Source: Candidatus Pelethomonas intestinigallinarum
GTDB taxonomy: Bacteria; Bacillota; Clostridia; Oscillospirales; Oscillospiraceae
DNA: 5,882 nucleotides
Direction: 5' to 3'
Assembly: GCA_018712665.1 (NCBI GenBank)
Contig: DVGP01000128.1
Coordinates: forward strand, 1 to 5,882
The position numbers and the translations under genes were made by a program. Positions within the stretch are counted from its first letter, which is position 1, and each line of letters opens with the position of its first letter. Shown piece after piece: positions 5,295 through 5,882 of this stretch. A model generated the notes under the pieces. It searched no databases, was not told the origin of the DNA, and saw nothing but the letters and a program-made list of their open reading frames with translations.

Positions 5295-5603
5295 TCAACG
5301 CCGCCGCTTCTCCGGCAGGGCGTCGCAGGTAACGCGGACCAGGGCGGACAGGGCTTCCCGGTCCTCCACGTCGGGCATGAGCATCTGGCTGCCGCCCTCG
5401 TAGGGGACGCCCTGCGGGCAGTCCGGGTCCAGGGCCGCCCCGGCGGGGGTGATCTTGAGAAAGGTCTGGTCTCCGCAGATGACGCCGAAGAACTTGCCGT
5501 CGCAGTACAGGCCGAACTCCCCGAACATCCGCCGCCAGGTGATGGTCCCCGCCCCGGCCATCTGCTCGCAGACGAAATTCACATAGCTGAGATGGGACGC
5601 CAT
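5295..5603 (-). CDS. TfoX/Sxy N-terminal-domain protein
   Basis: A 102-aa protein consisting only of a TfoX N-terminal domain. The diagnostic stretch runs from TWRRMFGEFGLYCDGKFFG (22-40) through VICGDQTFLKIT (41-52), followed by a segment ending SQMLMPDV and a basic tail (EKRRR). In proteobacteria TfoX/Sxy promotes competence gene expression with CRP. The short stand-alone Firmicutes versions lack the C-terminal domain and have no established role, so a competence function should not be assumed. The ATG at 5603 follows GGGAGAGGGGGAG. A TAGAAT (-10-like, plus-strand 5637-5642) lies in the 57-base gap to the upstream gene, without a convincing -35, so the gene could be read from its own promoter or from upstream. 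The stop lies only five bases from the end of the palindromic element. Confidence 0.9.
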   Translation of the reverse strand: MASHLSYVNFVCEQMAGAGTITWRRMFGEFGLYCDGKFFGVICGDQTFLKITPAGAALDPDCPQGVPYEGGSQMLMPDVEDREALSALVRVTCDALPEKRRR

Positions 5604-5660
5604 GCCGTCTCCCCCTCTCCCGTTGGTCTTACCATTATTCTACACCCCGAAATAGGCCAA

Positions 5661-5882
5661 CTAGCTGTCATATTTCTCGGAAATTTTTTTCGCCAGCGCC
5701 CCCAGCTCCCGCCGCAGGTCCGCCGGCTCCAGCAGCTCCGCCTGATCCCCAAAGGTCAGCAGCCACCGGAGCAGCTCGTCCCCGTCCGCGAAGTCCCAGC
5801 GGAAGAGCAGGGTCCCCTCCGGCTCCTGGGTGACGCTGCCCAGCCCGTACTCATCCACCAGCCGCCAGCGGACGGCGCTCTG
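5661..5882 (-). CDS. WYL-domain transcriptional regulator, C-terminal end (partial)
   Basis: The last 73 residues of a longer protein that enters from the right edge. The frame is open to base 5882; an internal GTG at 5858 is not the start. The visible part reads AVRWRLVDEYG, then LLFRWDFADGDELLRWLLTF, GDQAELLEPADLRRELG and LAKKISEKYDS. This is the typical C-terminal extension of YafY-type regulators, with an HTH at the N-terminus, a WYL ligand-binding domain and a WCX domain in which GD-xxLLEPxxLR is characteristic. The N-terminal HTH and WYL motifs are outside the window, so the call rests on the WCX end. Such regulators often control an adjacent gene, which makes the TfoX-like or GyrI-like genes downstream possible targets (inference). 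It ends in TAG at 5661. Confidence 0.82.
   Translation of the reverse strand, partial: QSAVRWRLVDEYGLGSVTQEPEGTLLFRWDFADGDELLRWLLTFGDQAELLEPADLRRELGALAKKISEKYDS

Overview
The window looks like chromosomal DNA of a high-G+C gut Clostridia member, most likely in the Oscillospiraceae (Flavonifractor/Lawsonibacter/Pseudoflavonifractor type). The evidence is GC-rich codon use combined with Firmicutes-style purine-rich ribosome binding sites, a consensus sigma-A promoter, a YtrA-subfamily GntR regulator and WYL/GyrI-like accessory proteins. The lineage is inferred from style and remembered protein families, not from a search.

Left two thirds (57-3977, minus strand): one tightly packed five-gene operon. 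Reading from its promoter near 3950-3977, it encodes a YtrA-subfamily GntR repressor (TTG start at 3892), a six-helix membrane protein of 249 aa, a three-helix membrane protein of 178 aa, an ABC ATPase of 247 aa, and a 475-aa protein with one N-terminal membrane anchor and a large predicted extracytoplasmic part. Junctions are ATGA overlaps, a 20-bp overlap or a 15-bp gap, and several ribosome binding sites lie inside the acidic C-terminal codons of the preceding gene. The likely picture is an ABC-2-type transporter that is autoregulated by its own GntR protein, with the repressor binding repeated GTATTA-type half sites over its own -10 box. The substrate cannot be told from the sequence; YtrABCDEF-like envelope-stress transporters are the closest known architecture. 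The 475-aa protein has no family I recognise.

Middle (3978-4428, plus strand): a small divergent gene encodes a 74-aa four-cysteine zinc-ribbon protein resembling the Lar restriction-alleviation family. It is followed by a region of nested, partly competing hairpins and then a strong intrinsic terminator.

Right (4439-5882, minus strand): a GyrI-like ligand-binding protein (COG4832 type), a stand-alone TfoX N-terminal-domain protein, and the C-terminal end of a WYL-domain regulator that runs off the window. Between the GyrI-like and TfoX genes lies a 180-bp AT-rich (about 31% G+C) palindromic element. Its two halves differ by paired substitutions that preserve local hairpins, which is the clearest sign in the window of a structured repeat not explained by the genes.
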